A stretch of 44,444 nucleotides of DNA, from NCBI RefSeq assembly GCF_003060895.1, contig NZ_QAIH01000151.1, positions 1-44,444 on the forward strand, read 5' to 3'. The notes beneath the pieces are model-generated. The model ran no database searches and was not told the origin of the DNA. It saw only the letters and a list, made by a program, of their open reading frames with translations. The stretch comes from Acidovorax sp. HMWF029. GTDB lineage: Bacteria; Pseudomonadota; Gammaproteobacteria; Burkholderiales; Burkholderiaceae_C. This document shows positions 1-11,442 of this stretch, one piece after another; position 1 is the stretch's first letter, and every line of letters begins with the position of its first letter. The translations under genes were made by a program, and so were the position numbers.

Positions 1-1
1 G

Positions 2-1174
2 CCCTCCACCGCGCACCTGGCCCTGCCCTTTTTTGATGACGCCCACCGCGCGCTGGCCGAGGGCCTGGTGCCCTGGGCGGCTGCGCAAGAGGTCGATGAA
101 ACCGACGACCGCGCCGCCTGCCGCAACTGGGTGCGCCGCCTGGGCGCAGGCGGCTGGCTGCGCTACTGCGTGCCTGCGGCCCACGGCGGCGCGCTGCCCG
201 CGCTCGACTCGCGCGCGCTGGTGCTGCTGCGCGAGACGCTGGCCTACCACTCGCCGCTGGCGGACTTTGCATTTGCGATGCAGGGCCTGGGCAGCGGCGC
301 CATCACGCTGGCAGGCAGCCCCGCACAGCAGGCGCACTACCTGCAGGGCGTGGCGCGCGGTGAGCTGATTGCGGCCTTTGCGCTCTCCGAGCCTGAGGCA
401 GGCTCGGATGTGGGTGCTATGAAAACAATAGCTAAAAGTACTTACCCATCAGGCGGAAACGGCCAAAAAACCTCCTATTTCCTGACCGGAACCAAGACCT
501 GGATCAGCAATGGTGGCATCGCAGACTTCTACTGCGTGTTCGCCAAGACCGACCCGGCGGGTGGAACGCGCGGCATCAGCGCCTTCATCGTGGATGCCAA
601 CACGCCGGGCCTCGACGCCTCGCGCCACATCCACGTAATGGCACCGCACCCACTGGCTACGCTGCAGTTCACCGATTGCAACGTGCCCGCCACGGCGCTG
701 CTGGGCGAAGAAAACGGCGGCTTCAAGCTCGCGATGCGCACGCTCGACATCTTTCGCGCATCCGTCGCCGCCGCCGCCCTGGGCATGGCACGCCGCGCAC
801 TGGCCGAGGCCGTGCACCACGCCCGCCTGCGCCGCATGTTCGGCCAGACGCTCGCGGACTTTCAGCTCACCCAAGCCAAGATCGGCGAGATGGCCGCGCT
901 GGTGGACAGCGCAGCGCTGCTCACCTACCGCGCTGCGTGGTTGCGTGACACAGGCCAGGCGCGCGTGACGGCCGAAGCGGCCATGGCAAAAATGACCGCC
1001 ACCGAAAACGCCCAGCGTGTCATCGACATGGCGCTGCAGTTGCACGGCGGGCGCGGTGTGGAAGTGGGCAGCAAGGTCGAATCGCTGTACCGCGACATCC
1101 GCTCGCTGCGCATCTACGAAGGCGCGACCGAAGTGCAGCAGCTCATCATCGGCAAGGCCGCTTTGCAGGAGTGA
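2..1174 (+). CDS. Acyl-CoA dehydrogenase, 5'-truncated by the window edge (AbmD-like?)
   Basis: FAD-dependent acyl-CoA dehydrogenase, oxidising an acyl-CoA thioester to its enoyl-CoA. The frame is open to the first base, so the true start lies upstream; the 390 visible residues cover most of the family's roughly 380-400. Seen: the flavin/substrate motif [10 protein letters not shown], the [10 protein letters not shown] strand, and near the C-terminus LHGGRGVE followed by [10 protein letters not shown], whose Glu is in the usual catalytic region. Between the two N-terminal motifs, codons at 416-478 are AT-rich (AAA, ACA, ATA, AGT) and encode an unusual stretch of about 20 residues derived from a dispersed repeat. 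It ends 4 bp before the ligase gene, so both are probably one operon. A role in 2-aminobenzoyl-CoA beta-oxidation is inferred from the neighbours only. Confidence 0.9.
   Translation, partial: PSTAHLALPFFDDAHRALAEGLVPWAAAQEVDETDDRAACRNWVRRLGAGGWLRYCVPAAHGGALPALDSRALVLLRETLAYHSPLADFAFAMQGLGSGAITLAGSPAQQAHYLQGVARGELIAAFALSEPEAGSDVGAMKTIAKSTYPSGGNGQKTSYFLTGTKTWISNGGIADFYCVFAKTDPAGGTRGISAFIVDANTPGLDASRHIHVMAPHPLATLQFTDCNVPATALLGEENGGFKLAMRTLDIFRASVAAAALGMARRALAEAVHHARLRRMFGQTLADFQLTQAKIGEMAALVDSAALLTYRAAWLRDTGQARVTAEAAMAKMTATENAQRVIDMALQLHGGRGVEVGSKVESLYRDIRSLRIYEGATEVQQLIIGKAALQE
416..478 (+). repeat. Dispersed AT-rich repeat, copy 1, translated within the acyl-CoA dehydrogenase
   Basis: An AT-rich patch begins GCTATGAAAACAATAGCTAA and contains GGCGGAAACGGCCAAAAAA. 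It shares CTATGA, AGCTAA, CTT and GCGGAAACGGCCA, in the same order and spacing, with copy 3 near 39279-39350. Copy 2 lies inverted near 29711-29783. It is read in frame, adding or replacing residues between SDVGA and YFLTGTKTW. Confidence 0.6.
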
Positions 1175-1178
1175 TCGC

Positions 1179-2855
1179 ATGAAAGCCTCTTCCAATCCCT
1201 CCGCCCAACCCGACCACTTCGTGCACGACCGGCTGCCAGCGCCTGCGGCCTGGCCCACCCTGCGCTACGACCTGCCCGAGCTGCAGATCGCAACCCAAGC
1301 CAACCTGGTGCAGGCCTTGTTTGACCAGGCAGAGCGCGCGGGCCACATCGACCGCCCCCTGCTGCGCGGCCCGCTGCGCACGTACACCTACCGCGACGCC
1401 CGCACCGAGGCCGCACGCATTGCCGAGGTGCTGACGCAGGACCACGGCCTCGTGCCCGGCAACCGCGTGCTGCTGCGCGGCGGCAACACGGTGGAGATGG
1501 CGCTGGCCTGGCTGGGCACCGTCTATGCCGGTCTGATTGCGGTGGCGACCATGCCGCTGCTGCGGGCGGTGGAGCTGGGCAGCATCATCGACCGCGCCCA
1601 GCCCACGCTGGCGCTGTGCGATGGCCGCCTGCTGGCGGAGCTGCAGACGGCGCAGGCGCAGCACCCGGTGCTGACCACCATCGTGCCCTTCCACACCGCG
1701 CCCGATGCGGCCGACCTGCTGCAGCGCGCACAGGGCAAGCCCGGCACCACGCCGCCCTGCCCCACATCGGCGGACGACATCGCGCTGATGGCCTTCACCT
1801 CAGGCACCACAGGCGCCCCCAAGGCCGCCGTGCACACGCACCGCGATGTGCTGGCGGGCTGCGAGGCCTGGCCGCGCCATGTGCTGCGCGCCAAGCCCGA
1901 CGACATCGTGGCGGGATCGCCGCCGCTGGCGTTCACCTTTGGCCTGGGCGGCTTGCTGGTGTTTCCAATGTGGGCCGGAGCCAGCGTGTACTTCCCCGAC
2001 CAGCCCTACACGCCCGAAACCATGGTGCGGCTGATGCGCGAAGCGGGCGTGACCATCTGCTACACCGCGCCCACGTTCTACCGGCAGATGGCGCCCTTTG
2101 CCAGGCAGATCGGCCTGCCCCAACTGCGCACCAGCGTGAGCGCTGGCGAGGGCCTGCCCGATGCCACTCGCCAGTTGTGGAAGGAGGCAACGGGGCTCGA
2201 CATGACGGACGGCATTGGCGCCACCGAAATGTTCCACATCTTCATCTCTTCGCCCGGCGGAGAAAGCAGGCGCGGCGCCATCGGCAAGGTGGTGCCCGGC
2301 TACACCGCCAAGGTGGTGGACGACGACGGCAACGAGGTACCGCGCGGCACGGTGGGCAAGCTCGCGGTGATCGGCCCCACGGGCTGCAAATACCTCGACG
2401 ACCCGCGCCAGGCCAAGTACGTGAAGGACGGCTGGAACTACCCCGGCGATGCGTTCACGCAGGACGCGGACGGCTACTTCTTCTACCAGGCGCGCGACGA
2501 CGACATGATCATCACCGCCGGCTACAACGTGGGCGGCCCCGAGGTGGAAGACGCGCTGCTGCGCCACCCCGCCGTGGCCGAATGCGGCGTGATCGGTGTG
2601 CCCGACGAGGAGCGCGGCATGGTGGTGAAGGCCATCTGCGTTTTGAAGCCTGGCCACACGGGCGATGCCGCCATGGTCAAGACCTTGCAGGACCATGTGA
2701 AAGCCACCATCGCCCCGTTCAAATACCCGCGCGTGGTGGAGTTTGTGGCGGCCCTGCCGCGCACCGAAACCGGCAAGCTGCAGCGCTTCAAGCTGCGCCA
2801 GGGTGCGGCTGCATCACCCTCCGCCGCATCACCCACTTCCACAAAAACAACATGA
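1179..2855 (+). CDS. abmG: AMP-forming acyl-CoA ligase, 2-aminobenzoate-CoA ligase-like
   Basis: ANL-superfamily synthetase that would adenylate an aromatic carboxylate and load it onto CoA in the cytoplasm (558 aa). Seen: phosphate-binding loop TSGTTGAPK at about residues 207-215, the DGIGATEM core motif around 345, the hinge region with YNVGGPEVED, and the C-terminal PRTETGKLQRFKLR motif carrying the adenylation Lys. The ATG at 1179 follows AGGAG at 1167-1171. The gene overlaps the next by 4 bp. The trio acyl-CoA dehydrogenase, ligase and RidA matches the 2-aminobenzoate (anthranilate) CoA-pathway clusters known from Azoarcus evansii, hence abmG. Benzoate-type ligases look similar, so the exact substrate is uncertain; a monooxygenase/reductase gene just upstream of the window would strengthen the call. 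Confidence 0.75.
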   Translation: MKASSNPSAQPDHFVHDRLPAPAAWPTLRYDLPELQIATQANLVQALFDQAERAGHIDRPLLRGPLRTYTYRDARTEAARIAEVLTQDHGLVPGNRVLLRGGNTVEMALAWLGTVYAGLIAVATMPLLRAVELGSIIDRAQPTLALCDGRLLAELQTAQAQHPVLTTIVPFHTAPDAADLLQRAQGKPGTTPPCPTSADDIALMAFTSGTTGAPKAAVHTHRDVLAGCEAWPRHVLRAKPDDIVAGSPPLAFTFGLGGLLVFPMWAGASVYFPDQPYTPETMVRLMREAGVTICYTAPTFYRQMAPFARQIGLPQLRTSVSAGEGLPDATRQLWKEATGLDMTDGIGATEMFHIFISSPGGESRRGAIGKVVPGYTAKVVDDDGNEVPRGTVGKLAVIGPTGCKYLDDPRQAKYVKDGWNYPGDAFTQDADGYFFYQARDDDMIITAGYNVGGPEVEDALLRHPAVAECGVIGVPDEERGMVVKAICVLKPGHTGDAAMVKTLQDHVKATIAPFKYPRVVEFVAALPRTETGKLQRFKLRQGAAASPSAASPTSTKTT

Positions 2856-3256
2856 CGATGAAAAACACCCTTTTGCAGCCCGAAGGCTGGGTCACCCCCA
2901 AGGGCTACGCCAACGGCGTGGCCGCACGCGGCACCATGGTCTTTACCGGCGGCCAGATCGGCTGGAACGCGCAGCAGCAGTTTGAGAGCGACGACTTCAT
3001 CGACCAGACGAGGCAGACGCTGCTGAACGTGCGGGCGGTGCTGGAGGCTGGCGGCGCAGGCCCCGAGCATCTGGTGCGGCTGACCTGGTATGTGACCGAC
3101 CGCAACGAATACAACAGCCGATTGAAGGAGCTGGGCGCGGTCTACCGTGAGGTGCTGGGCAAGAACTTTCCGGCCATGGCGTGTGTGCAGGTTGCGGGGC
3201 TCATGGAAGAGCGCGCGAAGATCGAGATTGAAGCAACCGCTGTAATCCCGGACTGA
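2852..3256 (+). CDS. RidA (YjgF/YER057c/UK114) family protein
   Basis: Small 134-aa cytoplasmic protein of the Rid family, whose characterised members hydrolyse reactive enamine/imine intermediates. Seen: VFTGGQIGWN near the start, the TWYVTDRNEY strand, and NFPAMACVQVAGL toward the end. The family active-site Arg position (typically R-x-E-I-E) is here KIEIEA, so canonical deaminase activity is not assured. The ATG overlaps the ligase stop as ATGA, showing translational coupling. A Rid protein in an aminobenzoyl-CoA operon would make sense for handling imine intermediates released during ring cleavage (inference). The last 56 bp overlap, antisense, the 3' end of the convergent exporter gene. 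Confidence 0.85.
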   Translation: MTMKNTLLQPEGWVTPKGYANGVAARGTMVFTGGQIGWNAQQQFESDDFIDQTRQTLLNVRAVLEAGGAGPEHLVRLTWYVTDRNEYNSRLKELGAVYREVLGKNFPAMACVQVAGLMEERAKIEIEATAVIPD

Positions 3257-4169
3257 GCTTTTCCAGCCACCGCTGCAGCGCTTGCCCGTACAGAATGAAC
3301 GCCAGCGCCGCCCCAATCAACGGCAGCGCGGCAAACACCCAGCCCGTGAGCAGCTCGCCCCCCAGCGCCACGCCCACCAGCAAAGCCACCGCAGGGTTCA
3401 CGAACGAATAGCTGCCTGCCAGCGCTGCGGAGGTGTTCTGCAGCAGCCACAGATACGCGTTGAGCGCTATCAGCGTGCCAAACACCAGCAGGTACACCCA
3501 TGCCGCCCACGACTTGGCAGTGACCTGGCCCAGGGCGCTCAAAGGCTCAAACCACAACGCCACCACCAGCCCCATGGCGCCCCCCGCAAACCACTGCGCG
3601 GCCGATGCCATTGCGGGCGCGGGTAGCGACAGCTTGCGCGACGCATACGAGCCCACGCTCCAGCACAGCGGAGCACCAAAGGCCAGCAGCGCACCGAGCC
3701 AGGTGGCTGAAAAATCGCTCTCCAGCGCCAGCAGCAGTGCGCCCACCACGCCCAGCGCCAGGCCGATCCAGCTGGTGAACGGCACGCGCTCGCCGCCCCA
3801 GCGCGACCACAAAGCCAACCACATGGGCATGGTGGTGACCACCGTGGCCATCAGGCCCGAGCCGATGCCGAGCTTTTGCGCAAAACCCATCAGATTCATG
3901 GCCAGAAACACCATGCAGCCACCCACCACCGCCGAGTTGCGCCATTGCACCCACGTGGGCAATGCATGGCCTTGCCACAGCGCAATCAGCAGCATCACCC
4001 CCCCTGCACACAGGAAGCGGATCGCATTCATCAGCAGTGGCGGCATGCTCTGCAGCGCAATACCAATGGCGAAATAGGTAGTGCCCCAGACGATGTAGAC
4101 CAACAGCAGTGCCAGGGCCACCGCCCCTTTGCGCTGTGTGCGGGCTTGCGCATTGAAAATTGCCGGCAT
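3201..4169 (-). CDS. EamA/DMT-family inner-membrane exporter
   Basis: Drug/metabolite transporter superfamily protein of 322 aa with about ten hydrophobic helices and two EamA repeats, related to YedA-like amino acid/metabolite exporters. Seen: the N-terminal VYIVWGTTYFAIG helix, typical of repeat 1, and the second-repeat start FGAPLCWSVGSYASRK near residue 160. I chose ATG at 4169, preceded by AGGTGA seven bases upstream, over the GTG nine bases further up. The gene is divergent from an Lrp/AsnC regulator with about 70 bp between them, a common arrangement for amino acid exporters under control of that regulator (inference). Its stop codon lies inside ridA on the opposite strand. Confidence 0.85.
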   Translation of the reverse strand: MPAIFNAQARTQRKGAVALALLLVYIVWGTTYFAIGIALQSMPPLLMNAIRFLCAGGVMLLIALWQGHALPTWVQWRNSAVVGGCMVFLAMNLMGFAQKLGIGSGLMATVVTTMPMWLALWSRWGGERVPFTSWIGLALGVVGALLLALESDFSATWLGALLAFGAPLCWSVGSYASRKLSLPAPAMASAAQWFAGGAMGLVVALWFEPLSALGQVTAKSWAAWVYLLVFGTLIALNAYLWLLQNTSAALAGSYSFVNPAVALLVGVALGGELLTGWVFAALPLIGAALAFILYGQALQRWLEKLSPGLQRLLQSRSSRALP

Positions 4170-4196
4170 ATTCTTCACCTGACCGAATAATTTATG

Positions 4197-4213
4197 GAAA
4201 CCGCGAGGTTTTC
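4197..4213. promoter_or_regulatory. Inverted repeat between exporter and Lrp genes, operator candidate
   Basis: GAAACC and GGTTTTC flank GCGA in the only space shared by the two divergent genes. A dyad here could be the site of the AsnC-type regulator controlling itself and the exporter. The repeat is short and one half carries an extra base, so this is a suggestion only. Confidence 0.3.
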
Positions 4214-4239
4214 GGAATTTTTACCAAAATTGAGCGGCT

Positions 4240-4725
4240 ATGCAAGCAAATATTCAGACAGATGACATGGACGCCAGAATTATTTCGGCATTGGGCGCGG
4301 ACGGCCGACGTTCGTACGCCGACGTGGGGGCTGAAGTCGGGCTGTCTACCGCCGCTGTGCACGAGCGCGTGAAGAAGCTGCTGGACAAGGGCGTGATCCG
4401 CCGGTTTTCGATCAGCGTGGACCCGGAGCGCGTGGGGCTGAACTTCACCGCGTTTGTGGCGATCCGCAACGATGGCGGCATCCACTGCCGCGATGTGGCG
4501 CCGCGCCTGCGCGCCATGCCCCAGGTGGAAGAACTGCACAGCGTGGCGGGCGAATACGACTTTCTGGCCAAGATCCGCACCACGCATGCCCGCGCGCTGG
4601 AAGACGTGATCTACGAGATCAAGGCCATCGCGGGCGTGGCCCGCACCACCAGCACCGTGGTGCTCAACACCGAGTTTGAAGACCGGCCACTGGACCTGAA
4701 CTGGATGAACGACAAGGCTGGCTGA
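4240..4725 (+). CDS. Lrp/AsnC family transcriptional regulator
   Basis: Feast/famine regulator of 161 aa. An N-terminal helix-turn-helix (residues about 9-60; LGADGRRSYADVGAEVGLS then AAVHERVKKL) is followed by an RAM effector-binding domain (about 75-155) that includes the VAGEYDFLAKIRT strand typical of the family. Such proteins form dimers and octamers and usually bind amino acids. ATG at 4240 is used; a second in-frame ATG at 4267 (MDARII) is possible because neither has a strong ribosome site. Divergent from the DMT exporter, which is its likely target. Confidence 0.9.
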   Translation: MQANIQTDDMDARIISALGADGRRSYADVGAEVGLSTAAVHERVKKLLDKGVIRRFSISVDPERVGLNFTAFVAIRNDGGIHCRDVAPRLRAMPQVEELHSVAGEYDFLAKIRTTHARALEDVIYEIKAIAGVARTTSTVVLNTEFEDRPLDLNWMNDKAG

Positions 4726-4898
4726 GACCAAGCCTTCTGGGGTTATTTGCGCCTTCACCCCTCTCGCGACTCGCTGCGCGAACCGGAAGGGGGGGGGCCC
4801 TGCGCGGCGGGGCAGCGCTTAATGTGAATTAACTTTCATGGTCCAGGGGGTCTCTGTCACCGACACCACGAAACAGAGAGCCACGGACACCTGATGTG
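4726..4898. terminator. Convergent intergenic region with three stem-loops and a G9 run
   Basis: Between the lrp-type gene and the convergent aspartate dehydrogenase-like gene. TCGCG (4764-4768) pairs with CGCGA (4777-4781), flanked by CCCC and a run of nine G at 4789-4797. TCTCTGT (4851-4857) pairs with ACAGAGA (4873-4879). GACAC (4886-4890) pairs with GTGTC (4896-4900), the last reaching into the minus-strand stop codon. No T-tract follows, so terminator function is inferred from position. The first element resembles short intergenic hairpins I associate with Comamonadaceae. No gene seen here. Confidence 0.4.
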
Positions 4899-7763
<2,865 letters not shown>

Positions 7764-7767
<4 letters not shown>

Positions 7768-8267
7768 GCCGGCTCCGTTCCGCGCATGGCGACCAGTCCC
7801 TCGCAAACCGCCTTCACGATGCCCTCGTAGCCCGTGCAGCGGCACAGGTTGCCACCCAGGGAATGGCGCACCCAGTGCGGGTCAATGGACTCCTCCGCGG
7901 CCTCGGGCTCATCGGCCAGGGCCACCGCGCGCATCAGAAAGCCCGGCGTGCAGAAGCCGCACTGCAGCGCATGGTGCCGGCTAAAGGCCTGCTGCATGGG
8001 GTGCAGCCGATCGGGTGCCGGGGCCAGGCCCTCGACGGTGCGCACGGCACGGCCCTGCACCTGCAGGGCCAGCACATTGCACGACTTCACAGCCCGGCCA
8101 TCCACCTGCACCGTGCAGGCACCGCACTGGGCCGTGTCGCAGCCCTGGTGGGTACCGCGCAAGGCCAGAGGGCCCCGCAGGCAATCCACCAGCAAGGTGT
8201 TGGCTTCCACCTGCACGCTGCAGGCATGGCCATTGACCTGCAACTGGATCGGGATGCAGTGGCTCAT
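7764..8267 (-). CDS. Molybdenum hydroxylase [2Fe-2S] small subunit (CoxS-type)
   Basis: 167-aa two-cluster ferredoxin-like subunit. The N-terminal plant-type cluster motif is complete, C-x4-C-x2-C-x11-C in GCDTAQCGACTVQVDGRAVK with its final Cys following. The second cluster is supplied by QCGFC and LCRCTGYE. I chose ATG at 8267, 13 bp after the aldolase stop; a GTG at 8318 would overlap the aldolase gene. It relays electrons between the molybdenum centre in the large subunit and FAD in the medium subunit. Unusually, the DapA-like gene separates it from the large-subunit gene, which ties the aldolase to the same pathway. Confidence 0.92.
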
Positions 8268-8280
8268 ACAGCGGCGCGCA

Positions 8281-9261
8281 TCAGGCCAGGCGCAGGCCGC
8301 AACCCGCAAAGGCTTCACGCGTGGCGGCCAGTTCGGCCTCGGTCATGTTCAGCAGCGGCCGGCGCACCGGGCCGCCGTGCTGGCCCAGCAGTTCCTGCCA
8401 GGCCTTGCCGTGCGCCTGCGGCTTGCCGGCCGGCTTGCTTGCGCGGAACGCGGCGCGCACAGGCTCCAGGCTGTCGCGTACCTTCCGCGCTTGTTCATGC
8501 TGGCCGGCAAAGGCGAGGCGTGTGTACTCGTTCATGCGCTGGTCAACCTTGGTCTGCAGCAAGAAAGGCGGTGTCGAGCACAGGTAGAGCTTCCAGTTGA
8601 GCTCGATGATGTTCTCCAGCCAGTCCTCCTCGGAGGGGTTGCTCACCTGGATCTTGTGGCCAGCCAGTTCGGTCAGGCGCTTGTAGCGGGCGCGGTCGGC
8701 GCTGTACTTGATGGCCACGATGTTGGGCAAGTCGGCGATGCGGTTGCACAGCTCGGGGCTCATGGTGTAGCCGCAGTCCGGGTGATTCCACATGGCGATG
8801 CCGATATCGAGCTGCTCAGAGAGATAGCGGTAATACTCGTAGATCGTCTCTTCCGTGTCGGCGCCGAAGTGCAGCACCGGGCTGTGCACGATCACATAGT
8901 CGGCACCGGCCTGGGCCGAATAGCGCGCCAGGTCGAGCACCACGTCGAGGTTGGTGTCCGAGCACGAGGTGATGATTCCGCAGCGGCCGATGCCACCACG
9001 GTTGCCCGCGGCCTGTGCAGCCTCGACCGACAGAGTGATCAGGCGCTTGCGCTCCTCCACCGACATGGCGAAGAACTCGGCCTGCTTGCCCGCGATGAAA
9101 AGACCTCCGAGTTTGAGGTCGCGGATCCAGTGGTCCATATTCTGGCGCAGCGCCTTCTCGTCGATGCGCAGCGCCTCGTCGAAGGGGGTGAGGTTGGCCG
9201 CCCAGACCCCGACAAAATGTTCGCGGGCGTATTCCTTGGCTTCAGACTTCTTGTAGTCCAT
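8281..9261 (-). CDS. DapA/NahE-superfamily aldolase or hydro-lyase
   Basis: 326-aa class I aldolase-type TIM barrel. Seen: AANLTPFDEALRID at the start, the Schiff-base Lys in NIVAIKYS, and the tail GGPVRRPLLNMTEAEL. The canonical DapA Tyr region (TPYY) is replaced by VHSPVLHF, so lysine biosynthesis is unlikely. The superfamily includes hydratase-aldolases such as NahE that remove pyruvate from ring-cleaved bicyclic aromatics. An extradiol dioxygenase is encoded across the divergent promoter, so such a reaction is the most economical guess, but the substrate is unknown. The start has a good AAAGGA site that overlaps the large-subunit stop. It sits between molybdenum hydroxylase subunit genes, which is odd. 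Confidence 0.75.
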   Translation of the reverse strand: MDYKKSEAKEYAREHFVGVWAANLTPFDEALRIDEKALRQNMDHWIRDLKLGGLFIAGKQAEFFAMSVEERKRLITLSVEAAQAAGNRGGIGRCGIITSCSDTNLDVVLDLARYSAQAGADYVIVHSPVLHFGADTEETIYEYYRYLSEQLDIGIAMWNHPDCGYTMSPELCNRIADLPNIVAIKYSADRARYKRLTELAGHKIQVSNPSEEDWLENIIELNWKLYLCSTPPFLLQTKVDQRMNEYTRLAFAGQHEQARKVRDSLEPVRAAFRASKPAGKPQAHGKAWQELLGQHGGPVRRPLLNMTEAELAATREAFAGCGLRLA

Positions 9262-9273
9262 GGTGTTTTCCTT

Positions 9274-11442
9274 TCAAGATATGGGTTCGGTGCAGGGCAT
9301 CCGGCCGCTCATCGCACGCCAGAACTGTTCGGCGGTGAGGGGAAACTGCAGCGGGTATTCGCCCAGCGGCGCCAGCGCATCGCGCGCCGCGTTCATCAAC
9401 GCAGCCGGCACGCCGATGCAGCCGGCCTCGCCCACGCCTTTGGCTCCCAGCAGGTTGTGCGGACTGGGTATGAAAAAGCTCTCGATGTCGATGGCAGACG
9501 GCATGTCGTCGGCGCGTGGCGCTGCATAGTCCATGAGCGAGCCCGTCACGACTTGGCCTGCGCCGTCATAGACCAGGCGCTCCAGCATCGCCTGGCCCAG
9601 GCCCTGGGCCAGGCCACCGATCAGTTGGCCCTTGGCCAGCTCCGGGTGAACAATGTGGCCCGCATCATCGGCCCAGGTGATCTGCTCAATGGTCGGGCGG
9701 CCGGTGTCGCGGTCGACCGCCATGCGGGCAATCACGCAGCCGTAGCTCCAAGCCTCGCCCGCTGTGAAGCGACCCGAAGACGACAGCGGCAATGTCTCGC
9801 CCATCGCACGCCTGGCCAGCAGATCGCGGCAGGACTGCACGATGGCGCTGCCTGCGATCGCAGTGCTGCGGCTGGCCAGCGCGCCCACGCCGGGCGGACA
9901 CAGCGCCGTGTCACCATACACCACGGTGATGTCCTGCTCATCCAGGCCCAGCGTCTGGGCAGCAATGCGCGCATAGGTAGTGCCATGGCCCTGGCCCTGC
10001 GCGGGTGATCCCGTGGCTACGGTCACGCGGCCGTCTGCGTGCCAATCCACGCGCGCCGACTCCCAGCCCACACCACAGGGCTCCACATAGAGCGCCAGCC
10101 CGATGCCAACCACCTCGCCATCGGCACGGCGCTGGCGCTGCCGCTCTCGCTGTTCTTCGTAGCCGAAGCGCTCGCAGGCCAGCTCCAGCGCACGCCGGTA
10201 GTCGCCGCTGTCGAACACCTCGCCGGTGGGCGTGGTGTAAGGCATGTCCGCCGCCTCCAGCAGGTTGCGCCGACGCAACTCCACGGGGTCGATGCCCGCT
10301 GCACGCGCGGCCTGCTCGACCAGTGTTTCCATCAGCAGCGCGGCCTCGGGCCGCCCCGCGCCGCGGTAGATCGTGACTGGCGCCGTGTGCGCCAAGCCGG
10401 CACGGCCCTGCACGTCGAGCCGCGCCACACGGTAGGGCCCGGGCAAGATGCGCGCAGTGTTGCGCAGCGGAACGACGGCCGAGAACGGTAGCCAGGCACC
10501 GAGCGTGAAATGCAGCACAGCCTGCAGCGCCGCAAAACGCCCTTGTGCCGTGACGGACAGCCGGCCTGCCAGGCGCGCGCCACGACCATGCATACCGGAC
10601 GTGAACTCGTCCGAGCGCGTCGATGTCCAGCGCACCGATGCACCCAGCCGGCGCGCGGCCAGCGGGATGGCCAGATCCTCCGGGCACAACGAGGACTTAG
10701 CCCCGAATGCCCCGCCCACATTGCCGGTGATGATGCGCACGCGCGCTTCATCCCAGTCCAGCGCGGCAGCAATGTCAGCCTGTGCCCGGGACGGCGATTG
10801 CGTTCCCAGATGGACTGTGAGGCGGCCTGTTGCAGCATCGGCACCACCTTGCCCGTGCCAGTGCCAGTGCGCGAGCATGCCGCGCGGCTCCATCGTCAGG
10901 GCCAGCACGCGCGGCACCTCCAGCGCAGCGCTGGCTTCGCTGGCAACAACGTGGGTGCCCACGTCCTCAGCTTCGAAGTGGTGCTCCACCTCGGTCACGG
11001 GACTGGTGCCCTCAAAGTCCGGCACGGGAACCAGCGGCTCGATATCGATCTGCACATACGATGCAGCCTGCTGTGCCTGGGCCAGCGAACGGGCGAGCAC
11101 CAGAACCACGGGCTGGCCGACATAGACCACCTCGCCGCGCGCCAGCGGCTCGATCAGCGGCACGCTGGCCAAGGGCAGCAACGGGTTGGGTGGAGGCATA
11201 TGGACCGTGCGCCCTGCATCCTCCGGGCCCAGCAAGTTTGCGGCGGTAAGCACCGCCACGACACCCTCAGACTCTGCGGCAGCTTCAGTCGCGATGAAAC
11301 GCAACCGGCCGTGCGCCAGCGGAGAGCGTACAAACACCGCATGCAGAACGCCCTCGACCACAACGTCGCCAGCGTACTGCCCACGGCCCGTGAGCAGGGC
11401 CGGGTCTTCGCGGCGAAGGGGTTGGAAAGCGCAGTTCAGCAT
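9274..11442 (-). CDS. Molybdenum hydroxylase large (molybdopterin-binding) subunit, CoxL-type
   Basis: 722-aa subunit carrying molybdopterin cytosine dinucleotide and the substrate pocket. Seen: LRREDPALLTGRGQYAGD at the start, the GNVGGAFGAKS loop, the cofactor loop YRGAGRPEAALLMETLVEQ, GQGHGTT, and GAKGVGEAG with the catalytic Glu near residue 672. These enzymes insert a water-derived oxygen next to a ring nitrogen or into aldehydes. The CO dehydrogenase active-site loop VAYRCSFR is absent, so this is a hydroxylase of the xanthine oxidase family, not a CO dehydrogenase. ATG at 11442 gives the usual N-terminus but lacks a clear ribosome site. First gene of the six-gene arm divergent from lysR. 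Confidence 0.9.
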   Translation of the reverse strand: MLNCAFQPLRREDPALLTGRGQYAGDVVVEGVLHAVFVRSPLAHGRLRFIATEAAAESEGVVAVLTAANLLGPEDAGRTVHMPPPNPLLPLASVPLIEPLARGEVVYVGQPVVLVLARSLAQAQQAASYVQIDIEPLVPVPDFEGTSPVTEVEHHFEAEDVGTHVVASEASAALEVPRVLALTMEPRGMLAHWHWHGQGGADAATGRLTVHLGTQSPSRAQADIAAALDWDEARVRIITGNVGGAFGAKSSLCPEDLAIPLAARRLGASVRWTSTRSDEFTSGMHGRGARLAGRLSVTAQGRFAALQAVLHFTLGAWLPFSAVVPLRNTARILPGPYRVARLDVQGRAGLAHTAPVTIYRGAGRPEAALLMETLVEQAARAAGIDPVELRRRNLLEAADMPYTTPTGEVFDSGDYRRALELACERFGYEEQRERQRQRRADGEVVGIGLALYVEPCGVGWESARVDWHADGRVTVATGSPAQGQGHGTTYARIAAQTLGLDEQDITVVYGDTALCPPGVGALASRSTAIAGSAIVQSCRDLLARRAMGETLPLSSSGRFTAGEAWSYGCVIARMAVDRDTGRPTIEQITWADDAGHIVHPELAKGQLIGGLAQGLGQAMLERLVYDGAGQVVTGSLMDYAAPRADDMPSAIDIESFFIPSPHNLLGAKGVGEAGCIGVPAALMNAARDALAPLGEYPLQFPLTAEQFWRAMSGRMPCTEPIS

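Noticed and set aside
1017-1178. Upstream in-frame extension of the ligase gene to 1017
   Set aside because: It lies inside the conserved end of the acyl-CoA dehydrogenase gene; ATG 1179 has AGGAG and the family length.
4789-4797. G9 run as a phase-variable tract
   Set aside because: It lies in intergenic sequence downstream of both convergent genes, so slippage would not alter any protein or promoter that I can see.
8281-9261. True 4-hydroxy-tetrahydrodipicolinate synthase (dapA)
   Set aside because: The Tyr motif is absent, the protein is longer with an RRP-type tail, and the context is catabolic.
9274-11442. Carbon monoxide dehydrogenase
   Set aside because: The CO dehydrogenase active-site loop with its Cys is missing; the loop reads YRGAGRPEA, as in other molybdenum hydroxylases.
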